Source: Alteromonas sp. CI.11.F.A3
GTDB lineage: Bacteria; Pseudomonadota; Gammaproteobacteria; Enterobacterales; Alteromonadaceae
Reading direction: 5' to 3'
DNA length: 64,000 nt
Assembly: GCF_032925565.1 (NCBI RefSeq)
Contig: NZ_CP136708.1
Coordinates: 2,418,001-2,482,000, forward strand
A program made the position numbers and the translations under genes. The notes beneath the pieces are model-generated. The model worked only from the letters and a program-made list of their open reading frames with translations, made no database searches and was not told where the DNA came from. Below are positions 43,766 to 51,046 of the stretch, one piece after another (position 1 is the first letter of the stretch; every line of letters begins with the position of its first letter).

Positions 43766-44347
43766 TTACTCGCGATCAAGCAGCGCCAACGTACTTTGAT
43801 CAAACTGTATTTGAATAGGTTTGCCTTCTTTATCCCACGCACCAATGTGAATATGGGGGTTTCGGCTGTATCCATTATTACCGACTTTAGCAACGACAGT
43901 GCCACGCTTAACTATTTCGCCTTCTTTTACATCTATCTCTCGTATATGGGCTAGTATTACTGACAATCCATCCTTAGTTTTGAAGGTTATTGAGCTTGCT
44001 CTTCCCGGGGTCATAACGCCTGGTTGATTCGTAATTGGATTTAAGTGGATCTTCGTGACTGTGCAATCGCATGGTGCTAGCACATTCTTTTTAAAACCAA
44101 ACCAATCTTCATTTTCAAAACCGCTGTTTATGAAGGATCTTTGAAATAGCCTTTTATCATCTTCATACCACCCCCCAATAACGCAGTCTGTTCCTAGTGC
44201 ATCGCCAGCATACTTAAACTGACCATCCCAATGCTCCGTACATGCGAATGTTTCTTTATGGATAGCGTGAATTTCTATAGGTTTTTTCGCATGTAATTTG
44301 AAAGGAATCAAAATCACAAGCATAAGTAACTTAGCTTTGATATTCAT
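43766..44347 (-). CDS. Cassette: secreted M23-like peptidase-fold protein
   Basis: The product is 193 aa from the ATG at 44347 (AAGGATGAG upstream). The signal peptide is KAKLLMLVILIPFKLHA. A LytM/M23-like beta domain follows: APCDCTVTKIHLN, ITFKTKDGLSVILAHI, VKEGEIVKRGTVVAKVGNNGYS, then PHIHIGAW with the HxH pair. The first zinc motif appears as LGTDCVIGG: the Asp is there but the usual His four residues before it is not. Activity is therefore uncertain. An exported wall-active or wall-binding protein is inferred. Confidence 0.75.
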   Translation of the reverse strand: MNIKAKLLMLVILIPFKLHAKKPIEIHAIHKETFACTEHWDGQFKYAGDALGTDCVIGGWYEDDKRLFQRSFINSGFENEDWFGFKKNVLAPCDCTVTKIHLNPITNQPGVMTPGRASSITFKTKDGLSVILAHIREIDVKEGEIVKRGTVVAKVGNNGYSRNPHIHIGAWDKEGKPIQIQFDQSTLALLDRE

Positions 44348-44364
44348 TTGTCTCATCCTTAAGT

Positions 44365-44430
44365 GCATAATACCCCTTTAAGCGGTAAAAACCGCTCTTG
44401 TTTTTATCCGTCTTCAATGGTTTGTTATGA
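44365..44430 (-). repeat. attC site
   Basis: GCATAAT at 44365-44371 and GTTATGA at 44424-44430. Contains the hairpin AGCGGTAAAAACCGCT. Confidence 0.6.
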
Positions 44431-44433
44431 ACT

Positions 44434-44913
44434 CTACAATTCACAAGTAAACCCGTTGCTTTTAATATATTCATCTTCTGAGGTGGAACAAATCAAAAAT
44501 GCACCAAGAGACTCACCGCTTTTCTTCTCAGTCAGCTGCCAGTCATAGATGTCTGATGCTTGAAACCCTATGGTCTCTCCACTTTTAGTATCCTCCAAGA
44601 GCCGCGGGTTGCTGATAATTACGCCTATATAGAAATCTTTATATTTCTGTACGTCCCCCAACCACAAATATTCAACAGTTTCTCCCTCTGTAAATTTGAG
44701 ATAAGCGCCATAATAATCATATTTAGAATTCTCAGAACCTCTACCCTCTAAAGCATCTAAAAATAAGCCTCTATGCTGCTTGGCCTTCGCAAAAGCATTA
44801 ACGACAACTTGATCACCTCTTTCCTTGAGGAAAAACTCATCATTAGAACCCAATATCGGTGTGCATATTAATAAAAGCGGAAATACTGCAAGTCCTTTCA
44901 CTATATACCTCAT
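44434..44913 (-). CDS. Cassette: exported DUF2314 protein
   Basis: Up to 159 aa. A GTG at 44901 with GAGG six bases before it may be the true start, giving KGLAVFPLLLICTPILG as a signal peptide. The mature region contains the DUF2314 pattern: A.AKAKQHRGLFLDAL, Y.KF.EGETVEYLWLGDV and GETIGFQASDIYDWQL. DUF2314 proteins (YegJ-like) often occur near toxins or in accessory regions and have no known activity. Confidence 0.78.
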   Translation of the reverse strand: MRYIVKGLAVFPLLLICTPILGSNDEFFLKERGDQVVVNAFAKAKQHRGLFLDALEGRGSENSKYDYYGAYLKFTEGETVEYLWLGDVQKYKDFYIGVIISNPRLLEDTKSGETIGFQASDIYDWQLTEKKSGESLGAFLICSTSEDEYIKSNGFTCEL

Positions 44914-44917
44914 GATT

Positions 44918-44988
44918 CATAACGCCGCCAGCAGGGACAGACAAAGCGCGCAGCGGTTTGGCTGTCCCTCTGGCTGGCTTTGTTATGG
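44918..44988 (-). repeat. attC site, short type
   Basis: CATAAC and GTTATGG bound a 71-bp strong palindrome: GCCAGCAGGGACAG pairs with CTGTCCCTCTGGC. Confidence 0.85.
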
Positions 44989-45714
44989 TTACGATGTCTT
45001 ATATACATACCAATTTCCAACGATATGCTCAATATAGATATAGTTATCGTCTGACATTATTGGCACTTCAGTTCCAGTTGGCACAAACAAATAACCAACT
45101 GAATTATCCAAGATTCCGCCTATATTGACGTCAACGATGCCACTAGTTGATTCGTATCCTACAAAATTAAAATTTAGATGTTTGGCTGATTCAGTGGCCT
45201 TTTCCTGACTTGTTTTAGCCTCCAACGCTATCGTATTTAGGCTATCAATATTCTTATGTAGAAACTCTTTAAGCTCGGAATCCAATTGCAAAGTAAGTAG
45301 CATATTCTGATATTGGTGCTCCTCTTCTTTTGTTCGATTAGCTTTGCTTTGAACCTCTTGCAAAGCCATAAAGAACAAACCTGGTAATGCTAGATTTCTG
45401 ACGGCTGAAATTTTCCATCTGTTTTGGTCATATACTAAATAGATATACCAGTCTTGAGATCTACCGTCCTTTGAGAGCAATACAGCATAAATCTCCCTTT
45501 TCGGATTTTTTTCAAGCGCCCTCAGGCTAACCTCGATACCTTTGGGCAAACTCTCGCCCAAAGTAGGTTTATCTAGATAATGCTCCAACATTTCACCGGC
45601 ATACACTTCTCTTTTATTTTTAATTCCATCTTGGCCAAAAAACTGTTTTACGAGACTAGACTCGTCTGCTAACGCAACCAAAGGTAAAAACAATAGAACG
45701 ATTAGAATTCGCAC
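44989..45714 (-). CDS. Cassette: exported protein, unknown
   Basis: The product is 241 aa from the GTG at 45714, five bases after AAGGAAG; a TTG one codon earlier is possible. The signal peptide is RILIVLLFLPLVALA. The mature protein has an alpha/beta domain (REIYAVLLSKDGRSQDWYIYLVYD..RWKISAVR) like a periplasmic NTF2-like or lumazine-binding fold, then a helical stretch and a C-terminal beta region. No family recognised with confidence. Confidence 0.7.
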   Translation of the reverse strand: MRILIVLLFLPLVALADESSLVKQFFGQDGIKNKREVYAGEMLEHYLDKPTLGESLPKGIEVSLRALEKNPKREIYAVLLSKDGRSQDWYIYLVYDQNRWKISAVRNLALPGLFFMALQEVQSKANRTKEEEHQYQNMLLTLQLDSELKEFLHKNIDSLNTIALEAKTSQEKATESAKHLNFNFVGYESTSGIVDVNIGGILDNSVGYLFVPTGTEVPIMSDDNYIYIEHIVGNWYVYKTS

Positions 45715-45730
45715 CAAACTTCCTTAGTAT

Positions 45731-45830
45731 CCATAACACCCCAAGAAGGGGCAATAACATGTGGGCTAAAATTCGGAACGAAGTGACGGGAGCCCACGTG
45801 TTATTGTCCCGCTTACTTGGTTTGTTATAC
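45731..45830 (-). repeat. attC site
   Basis: CCATAAC at 45731-45737 and GTTATAC at 45824-45830. The inner arms ACATGTGGGCT / AGCCCACGTGT are strongly complementary. It serves as the intact reference for the attC split by the IS element. Confidence 0.9.
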
Positions 45831-46271
45831 CTTTGATACTAGACTTTTTACAAACCTAATTTTGCTGTTGTTTTCACTGCCTTGATCTTCGTAACCACAA
45901 ATCTTGTAACCACTTGATATAAGTAGTTGGAGCATATCAGGATATCGATTCATGGATTTGACGCTTATAGAGCAATAGTGATTATTGGCAGCCCATAACT
46001 CTTGAGCTTTCCTCAATTTTGTCGCTACTCCTTTTTTTCTGTAATCAGGAGCAACTCCGCCCATCCAACTATAAAATTCAGTTGGAGATACCGCATACCC
46101 GACTTTGTAGGCAATAGGCTCAGAGCTAGAACACGCAACTAGAATTAGATAATCTTTACCATCTAATCGAGCTTTAAATTTATCTTGAGTAACTTCTCGA
46201 TCAAATTCTGGTATTTTGAGATTTACCTGCATTAACTCTCCCAAGGTCCCTGTTCTAATAATAAAACTCAT
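45825..46271 (-). CDS. Cassette: GNAT-family N-acetyltransferase
   Basis: The product is 148 aa from the ATG at 46271 with GGA eight bases upstream. The GNAT core is YLILVACSSSEPIAYKVGY..., then WMGGVAPDYRKKGVATKLRKAQELWA, where RKKGVA is the acetyl-CoA loop, and VKSMNRYPDMLQLLISSGYKICGYE. It is unrelated in detail to the other GNAT cassette. The next element on its 5' side is the IS110-family insertion, so its original upstream neighbour was the 48063 cassette. Confidence 0.88.
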   Translation of the reverse strand: MSFIIRTGTLGELMQVNLKIPEFDREVTQDKFKARLDGKDYLILVACSSSEPIAYKVGYAVSPTEFYSWMGGVAPDYRKKGVATKLRKAQELWAANNHYCSISVKSMNRYPDMLQLLISSGYKICGYEDQGSENNSKIRFVKSLVSKV

Positions 46272-46323
46272 ATAAAACATCCAAAATTAGAGTTGGGGTA
46301 TAGACACAATGACTCCCTGAGAA

Positions 46324-46426
46324 ATGCTAGCCTCCGCATTTTCGTGGGTTAACTTTTCAGCCACCGGAGCGCCGGCCGGAGTCCATTATTAGTTTGCTTA
46401 AGACTAAATCATTTGGAGGCTAGCAT
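46324..46426 (+). promoter_or_regulatory. Inverted repeat masking the transposase ribosome-binding site and start
   Basis: ATGCTAGCCTCC at 46324-46335 is the perfect 12-base complement of GGAGGCTAGCAT at 46415-46426, which contains the GGAGG ribosome-binding site and the AT of the start codon. An mRNA that starts upstream of 46324 could fold back and block translation. Confidence 0.75.
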
Positions 46427-47579
46427 GAACAAACATAGCATAGTTTTTTTAGGATTAGATACTCACAAAGAATTTCATGAAGTGGCTTATTGTGAAGAGC
46501 AGCGTGGAGTAAGTGCGGTGCACTATGGCCGCATTCCTTCTTCAAAAGTCAGCGTCAAAAAGCTTATCCGTCAGTTTGAATCTAAATATCCTGGTGCAAC
46601 ACTTCACGTCGTATATGAAGCTGGGCCTTGTGGATATTGGATCTACCGACTTATCACGAGTTTAGGGCATTGTTGCTATGTTGTAGCGCCGTCCCTTATA
46701 CCCAAAAAGCCTGGTGACCATATTAAGACTGATAGGCGCGATGCGTTAAAGCTGGTGAAGTTGTTAAAATCGGAAGATCTCACGCCCATTTATGTGCCTG
46801 AGCCAGAAGATGAAGCGGTAAGAGATTTATCCCGCGCTCGAGAGCTTGCGATGAAAGATTTAAAAGAAGCCAAATACCAACTCAAAGCGCTGCTGCTGAG
46901 AAACAATATTCGGTATGAAGGAACTGCTAACTGGTCGAAGAAACATCTGCGGTGGCTGACTGAACTGATATTACCTCATCCGGCGCAGTAAATCGTATTG
47001 CAGGAACAGTTGCAGACTATTGAAGAGCGGATCCGCCGCTTAGAAAGGCTGGATAATGAGCTAACCCATCATGTACACCAGTGGCGTTATTATCCTGTCG
47101 TTAAAGCGATCCAAGCCATGCGTGGTGTGAGGCTGCTAGTGGCGGTTGGGGTTGTTGCGGAACTTGGTGATTTACACCGATTCGACCACCCGAGGAAGCT
47201 TATGGCTTATTTAGGCTTAGTACCCAGCGAACATTCCTCTGGTGGAAAACGTCATTTGGGCGCTATTACGAAGTCTGGTAACGGCAGAGCTAGACGCTTG
47301 TTAATTGAGGGGGCGCACAGCTATCGATATCCAGCAAATGTATCGACTAATATTCAAATTCGCCAAGAAGGGCTACCCAAAGACATCGTCGATATTGCGT
47401 GGAAAGCACAGCTTCGTCTGTGCAAACGCTACCAGCGAATGAGTAAAAAAGGTAAGCATTACAATCTCATTATCACCGCAATAGCCAGAGAGATGGCAGC
47501 CTACATATGGGCTATCGCTAAAGAAGTGGTGCTTACGCCAGTTAATCAAAAATTGAGATTGAGCAGAGTACCTGCATGA
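46425..47579 (+). pseudogene. IS110-family transposase interrupted by TAA at codon 189
   Basis: The start ATG at 46425 follows GGAGG. The full frame spans 384 sense positions. The N-terminal RuvC-like DEDD residues are visible: Asp12 in LGLDTHKE, Glu in VVYEAGPCG (~70), and the two Asp in KTDRRDALKL (~105). The C-terminal Transposase_20 domain has AMRGVRLLVAVGVVAELGDLHRF and the catalytic Ser in ITKSGNGRARRLL. A single TAA at 46989-46991 (PAQ-stop-IVLQ) splits it in frame; a C-to-T change in a CAA Gln codon would explain it. It is probably inactive unless the stop is read through. Confidence 0.88.
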
Positions 47580-47921
47580 TAAAAGAGTTTGAGCTAATGC
47601 ATTCGGATCAGGTCGCGGAATGTGGCACAACCTACGAGGGCGTTATGACGGCAATAACTTAACGGTTATTGATCCACGAACATAGACTGATGAGAAAGGC
47701 TGAGCGGTCACCGGGACACGGCGGAGTGAGTAAGGTAGGCGCTGTTCATTGAAAGATGAATAATCCATTAATACCACTGGGGCGACACTCGCCATGACAA
47801 CCGACGACATTACTGCCTCATCCGGTGCGTTAGCTCATTTAATATGAGTAAGAACACAGCTAATTATGGACCGAAAAAATGTCAGGGAGACATTCGGTTT
47901 TTATTGACAAGGGGAGTCATA
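47580..47921 (+). ncRNA. Candidate guide (seek/bridge) RNA region of the IS right end
   Basis: This ~340-base stretch between the transposase stop and the right inverted repeat has no credible gene. IS1111-type elements encode their guide RNA at this end. Several hairpins are visible: AATAAC..GTTATT near 47660, GGCG ACACT CGCC near 47783-47796, CTCAT TTAAT ATGAG near 47834-47849, and the terminator-like stem at 47871-47902. Guide loops were not assigned. The presence of an RNA is inferred from the family. Confidence 0.5.
47871..47902 (+). terminator. Terminator-like hairpin near the IS right end
   Basis: CCGA...ATGTC / GACAT TCGG forms an interrupted 9-bp stem with an AGGGA loop, followed by five T residues. 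It may end the transposase or guide RNA transcript. Confidence 0.55.
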
Positions 47922-47933
47922 CCAACACCCCAA

Positions 47934-48036
47934 CTTTGGGGCACAAATACATGGGCTAAGATTACTCGCGAAGCGAGGGAGCCCATGTGTTTGTGTCCCA
48001 GCGAACGCAGTGAGCGCCAACAGTTGTTTGTTAGCT
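47934..48036 (-). repeat. attC site split by the IS element
   Basis: AACACCCCAACTTTGGGGCAC... to GTTAGCT at 48030-48036. The missing outer bases (TAT) lie on the far side of the IS at 46299-46301. Inner arms ACATGGGCT / AGCCCATGTGT pair. Confidence 0.85.
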
Positions 48037-48062
48037 ACACAACCCCAAATAACCTACGAATT

Positions 48063-48350
48063 TTAAGGCCAAACATAAACACCATTATTGATATAGTATG
48101 ATTTGAGATTAGGCAGTGATCTCTTTGCTAATAACTCAGGCACAGATCCAAAACGATGTTGGTATAGCTTAACAGCTGATAATCGTTTCCAGCGATACAA
48201 AATAAATGAAGACTTTCGATTTTTTCGTAGCTGATTTTCTCTTGTCGCAAGTCGTTTTATCAAAGTTTGAAACATTGATTTATTGAGAGTAAACCAATTT
48301 CTTTCTTTAAGAAATGGACTACCTAGCTCTAATGAATATTTCCTTTTAAT
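48063..48350 (-). CDS. Cassette: basic protein, possible ATT start
   Basis: An ATG at 48275 gives 70 aa, but the frame is open further upstream to an ATT at 48350 with AAGGAAG nine bases before it. This extension (KRKYSLELGSPFLKERNWFTLNKS) reads like normal protein, for 95 aa in total. No ATG, GTG or TTG exists in the extension. The product is highly basic (many Arg/Lys), suggesting nucleic-acid or ribosome contact. Not recognised. The start may be a mutated ATG. Confidence 0.5.
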   Translation of the reverse strand: MKRKYSLELGSPFLKERNWFTLNKSMFQTLIKRLATRENQLRKNRKSSFILYRWKRLSAVKLYQHRFGSVPELLAKRSLPNLKSYYINNGVYVWP

Positions 48351-48370
48351 TTGTACTCTTCCTTCGTGGA

Positions 48371-48484
48371 GCTAACGCTAAGCTTTGGGGCGCTAGCACG
48401 TGGGCTAAAATCCGAACGAAGTGAGTCAGCCCACGTGTTAGCGTCCCAGCGACCGAAGGGAGTGCCAACAGCGTTTTGTTAGGC
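48371..48484 (-). repeat. attC site
   Basis: GCTAAC to GTTAGGC, 114 bp, almost identical to the site at 49229-49343 (a handful of differences). Arms GCTAGCACGTGGGCT / AGCCCACGTGTTAGC pair. Confidence 0.93.
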
Positions 48485-49211
48485 TTTATCCAGCTCAATT
48501 CTGGATCTTAGTTTACTTACATCTTTAGCTATTTGGTCCATAACCGATTGCATTAATTCACCAGTTTCTTCTGCAAAGCTATCGTAGACTTTTCTTAATT
48601 GCTCATTTTCAACTGGAGTTATATCTTCTGGTGATAGAACCTCCTGCATATCGGCTTCTTTCATAAAACCAGACGCTTTTTTACGTAGTTTAGTGAAAAT
48701 TTCTTCTAACTCGTTTGATATATATAGCTGCTGTTTTATCATTAACTTTCTTAATGATATATATGTAGAATAATAGACAATTCCCCAACCTTCATGAACC
48801 TCTGTTGAGAATTCTTCTTCCATTTCTTCAATGTACTTATTTTTAGTATCGAGGAGCTCAAGATATACAGAAACCCCTTTTATCAAAAAATTTTTGATAG
48901 AAATCCTGAGAAATACCGCTGAATTGTTCTTGAGCTCTCTTTATAGTCTCTAATTCATGTTTTGTTTTTTCTAAAGCTTCTGTGTTCCTTGCTTTTAATG
49001 ACTCTATACTTTGTGTCGATTTCGACTTTAACACTTCTAAATCTTGATTAAACCCAGCTTTTAGCGACTCTAAATCTCTGTTGATTTTTGCAGATGTTTG
49101 TTTGGCTAACCTATCAGTCCATACCTTACTAAGAAATTTAGCTAGAGCTGCTACTATGACGGCGGCCCCACCAAATGAGCCCATTACTGTGCCTAGTATT
49201 TCCAAATTCAT
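48479..49211 (-). pseudogene. Cassette: membrane-anchored coiled-coil protein with frameshift
   Basis: The first frame starts at the ATG at 49211 (AAGGAA upstream): one membrane helix (GTVMGSFGGAAVIVAALAKFL), then a long coiled coil (DLESLKAGFNQDLEVLKSKS...), ending after 117 aa. A second overlapping frame (to 48479) continues VYLELLDTKNKYIEEMEEEF... for 135 aa. At the run CCCCTTTT (48874-48881), removing one base joins FFDK to GVSVYLELL into one ~247-aa protein. A single broken gene is more likely than two genes. The stop lies in the attC core. Unknown function; topology resembles some membrane-linked cassette proteins. Confidence 0.7.
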
Positions 49212-49228
49212 GCTTAAATTCCTTTGAA

Positions 49229-49343
49229 GCCTAACGCTAAGCTTTGGGGCGCTAGCACGTGGGTTAAAATCCGAGCGAAGCGAGTCAGCCCACATGTTAG
49301 CGTCCCAGCGACCGAAGGGAGTGCCAACAGCGTTTTGTTAGGC
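49229..49343 (-). repeat. attC site
   Basis: GCCTAAC to GTTAGGC, 115 bp, near-identical twin of 48371-48484. Confidence 0.93.
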
Positions 49344-49676
49344 ATTGGGCTCAAACTTTGCCTTTGCGGCCAAAATAAAACAACACAGACTAGCAAACGT
49401 ACCTAAGTAATAGGGGTAATCATTGTACAAATGAATATCATCATATACGGCATTGTCTATTATTGCAGTACCAACAGCTATTGAGACTATTGGGATAAAA
49501 ATAGATAAGAAAGTAAAACAAAACCCCAGTGAAAGGTACTTGTATACCTGATGACCAGTAAGCTTTGCGCTTTTACGAAAGCTGAAAAATAAGTAACCAA
49601 AGGTTAGTAAAACTAACAGCTCAAAAATACCAGAAAGCATACCTTCTGTTCCTAGAAGCTCTAAAAAAAAGTCCAT
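49338..49676 (-). CDS. Cassette: membrane protein, unknown
   Basis: A 112-aa protein with three hydrophobic helices (about 14-33, 45-70, 88-105), a short charged loop (FRKSAKLTGHQVY) and a Tyr/Asp-rich loop (YDDIHLYNDYPYY). No recognised family. The stop codon is provided by the attC core GTTAGGC. Confidence 0.7.
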   Translation of the reverse strand: MDFFLELLGTEGMLSGIFELLVLLTFGYLFFSFRKSAKLTGHQVYKYLSLGFCFTFLSIFIPIVSIAVGTAIIDNAVYDDIHLYNDYPYYLGTFASLCCFILAAKAKFEPNA

Positions 49677-49697
49677 TGTTTACAATTACCTTGAAAT

Positions 49698-49804
49698 GCC
49701 TAACTTTTAAATAAGGGGCGCAGACATGTGGGGCATAATGGCGTAGCCGCCCCGCGTGTTTGCGTCCCAGCGAACGCAGTGAGTGACTTAATTTTTTTGT
49801 TAGC
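49698..49804 (-). repeat. attC site
   Basis: GCCTAAC to GTTAGC. Belongs to a second subtype with the left arm AACTTTTAAATAAGGGGCGCAG and the right arm GCGTCCCAGCGAACGCAGTGAG. Confidence 0.92.
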
Positions 49805-50309
49805 TGCCACTTAAACCTACTGATTTCAGATAAACATACAAATATGGAATTAGTATTATCAAGATAACAACTACTGTACCAATGTAAAAAAAATGAGCCT
49901 CTTTTTCTATTTGGTCAAAATCATAGGTTTGCTCAATACTTTCTAATTCGGATGGATCAACTCCATCTTCTATCGCTCTCTCATTTATCTCTGATATTTT
50001 TTCGAACAATTTCTCATGCTCAGCTATTGCTGTTTTATGAATATCTGATTTGAATTTTTTATAATCAAGATAATGTCTATGAGCATGGTATGACCACGCA
50101 AGGGTGTATATAAAACAGAGCGAGCTAATCGTTGCGGAAAACTCAAATTGCACAACACTAAAAGCTATTAGAAATATCAAAATACCACAAAGACAATCTA
50201 AAATTTCACCTGCCGGTTGATACGGACGTCTTAAGCGATTTTTGTCAAAAAGACCAAAACAGCAACTCAACAAAAAAACGCAACAATAAAAATAACCCCA
50301 AACAGGCAC
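49800..50309 (-). CDS. Cassette: membrane protein with cytoplasmic helical loop
   Basis: A 169-aa protein from a GTG with a strong AAGGAG site eight bases upstream. Hydrophobic helices lie at about 3-20, 37-57, 60-75 and 140-160. Between the third and fourth is an acidic helical segment (KLFEKISEINERAIEDGVDPSELESIE). No known domain. The stop is in the attC core. Confidence 0.72.
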   Translation of the reverse strand: MPVWGYFYCCVFLLSCCFGLFDKNRLRRPYQPAGEILDCLCGILIFLIAFSVVQFEFSATISSLCFIYTLAWSYHAHRHYLDYKKFKSDIHKTAIAEHEKLFEKISEINERAIEDGVDPSELESIEQTYDFDQIEKEAHFFYIGTVVVILIILIPYLYVYLKSVGLSGS

Positions 50310-50325
50310 TCGGTCTCTCCTTGGC

Positions 50326-50431
50326 AGCTAACTTTTAAATAAGGGGCGCAGACGCGTGGGGTATGATGCGAAGCAGCCCACGTGTATGCGTCCCAGCGAA
50401 CGAAGTGAGTGACTTGATTTTTTTGTTATGC
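50326..50431 (-). repeat. attC site
   Basis: GCTAAC to GTTATGC, same subtype as 49698-49804 with ~10 differences. Confidence 0.92.
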
Positions 50432-50917
50432 GATTTTTAATAACACCCTCGTTCTTTCAATGTTGGATGTATTTACTTTGCCATCTAAGGACTCTCGAAG
50501 CGACATTTTTTCTTGTGCGTCTAGTACTGATTCCGAACTCAATAATGCTGTTGAGGTGCCAAGAGTTGAATACCACTCTTCAGAGAATGTTGAGATAAAT
50601 TGAGATATGGCCAATGCACAAACCTCTACAGAGCTTGGTTCTTCCGTGTATTCAAATTTAGCTGCTGCATTGAGTTCCCGCTCGATAGGACCAAACAACG
50701 CAATAAATTCCAAACTAGAGTTTAAAGGTCTAACACATGTATGAATTCTAAAAAAAGGACCAAAAGTGTACTTGTGTATATGAATGAATTGGACCAAATG
50801 TTCTCGCTCTCTGACCCAAAACGTTGGCTTGGTTCGCTTAAAGCCAAGTGGCTTGATTTGGTTTGTAAGCCTTCTTAAGACTTTATCTGCATTGGAACGT
50901 TCTAATTTTTTATCCAT
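50426..50917 (-). CDS. Cassette: DUF4304-like protein
   Basis: A 163-aa soluble protein. LRRLTNQIKPLGFKRTKPTFWVREREHLVQFIHIHKY at the N-terminus matches the start of DUF4304-type proteins (L.P.GF.R....W.R......I.LQ). The C-terminal half is helical. DUF4304 genes are common in accessory regions and often near polymorphic-toxin immunity genes, so an immunity-like role is conceivable but unproven. The stop lies in the attC core. Confidence 0.72.
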   Translation of the reverse strand: MDKKLERSNADKVLRRLTNQIKPLGFKRTKPTFWVREREHLVQFIHIHKYTFGPFFRIHTCVRPLNSSLEFIALFGPIERELNAAAKFEYTEEPSSVEVCALAISQFISTFSEEWYSTLGTSTALLSSESVLDAQEKMSLRESLDGKVNTSNIERTRVLLKIA

Positions 50918-50929
50918 GTTCCACCAATC

Positions 50930-51037
50930 GCATAACTTTTAAATAAGGGGCGCAGGCACGTAGGGCATAATGGCGAAGCCGCCCTGCGTGTATGCGTCCC
51001 AGCGAACGGAGTGAGTAACTTAATTTTTTTGTTATGT
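50930..51037 (-). repeat. attC site
   Basis: GCATAAC to GTTATGT. Same subtype as 49698 and 50326. It is the first full attC on the attI-proximal side. Confidence 0.92.
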
Positions 51038-51046
51038 GACGTTACC

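Larger units (their letters stand above)
46302..47933 (+). mobile_element. IS110-family (IS1111-type) insertion in an attC core
   Basis: The ends are placed from subterminal 9-bp inverted repeats ATGACTCCC (46309-46317) and its complement (47922-47930). Seven extra bases on the left and three on the right are assumed, as in IS1111 elements. With these ends, removing 1632 bp joins GGGGTAT to AACACCCC and restores an attC end like that at 45731. There is no target duplication, as usual for IS110. The element carries one transposase gene and a ~340-bp non-coding right end. IS1111-attC elements are known to target attC sites specifically. Confidence 0.85.

Noticed and set aside
44364..45037. Plus-strand frames in the array (44363-44548, 44560-44751, 44825-45037)
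   Set aside because: They cross attC sites or oppose clear minus-strand genes with signal peptides; no ribosome-binding sites.
47373..47630. Minus-strand frame inside the IS
   Set aside because: Shadow of the transposase gene in another frame with no ribosome-binding site.
47844..48101. An 85-aa plus-strand frame across the IS right end and attC
   Set aside because: It runs through the IS end, the attC palindrome and out the other side, opposite to all cassette genes; chance frame.
48371..51037. Regularly spaced repeats resembling a CRISPR array
   Set aside because: Repeats are 105-115 bp palindromes with gene-length spacers and attC boxes, not 24-40 bp repeats with short spacers.
37677..51037. 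Treating the attC hairpins as transcription terminators
   Set aside because: They lack T-runs on the coding strand and their box structure fits recombination sites.
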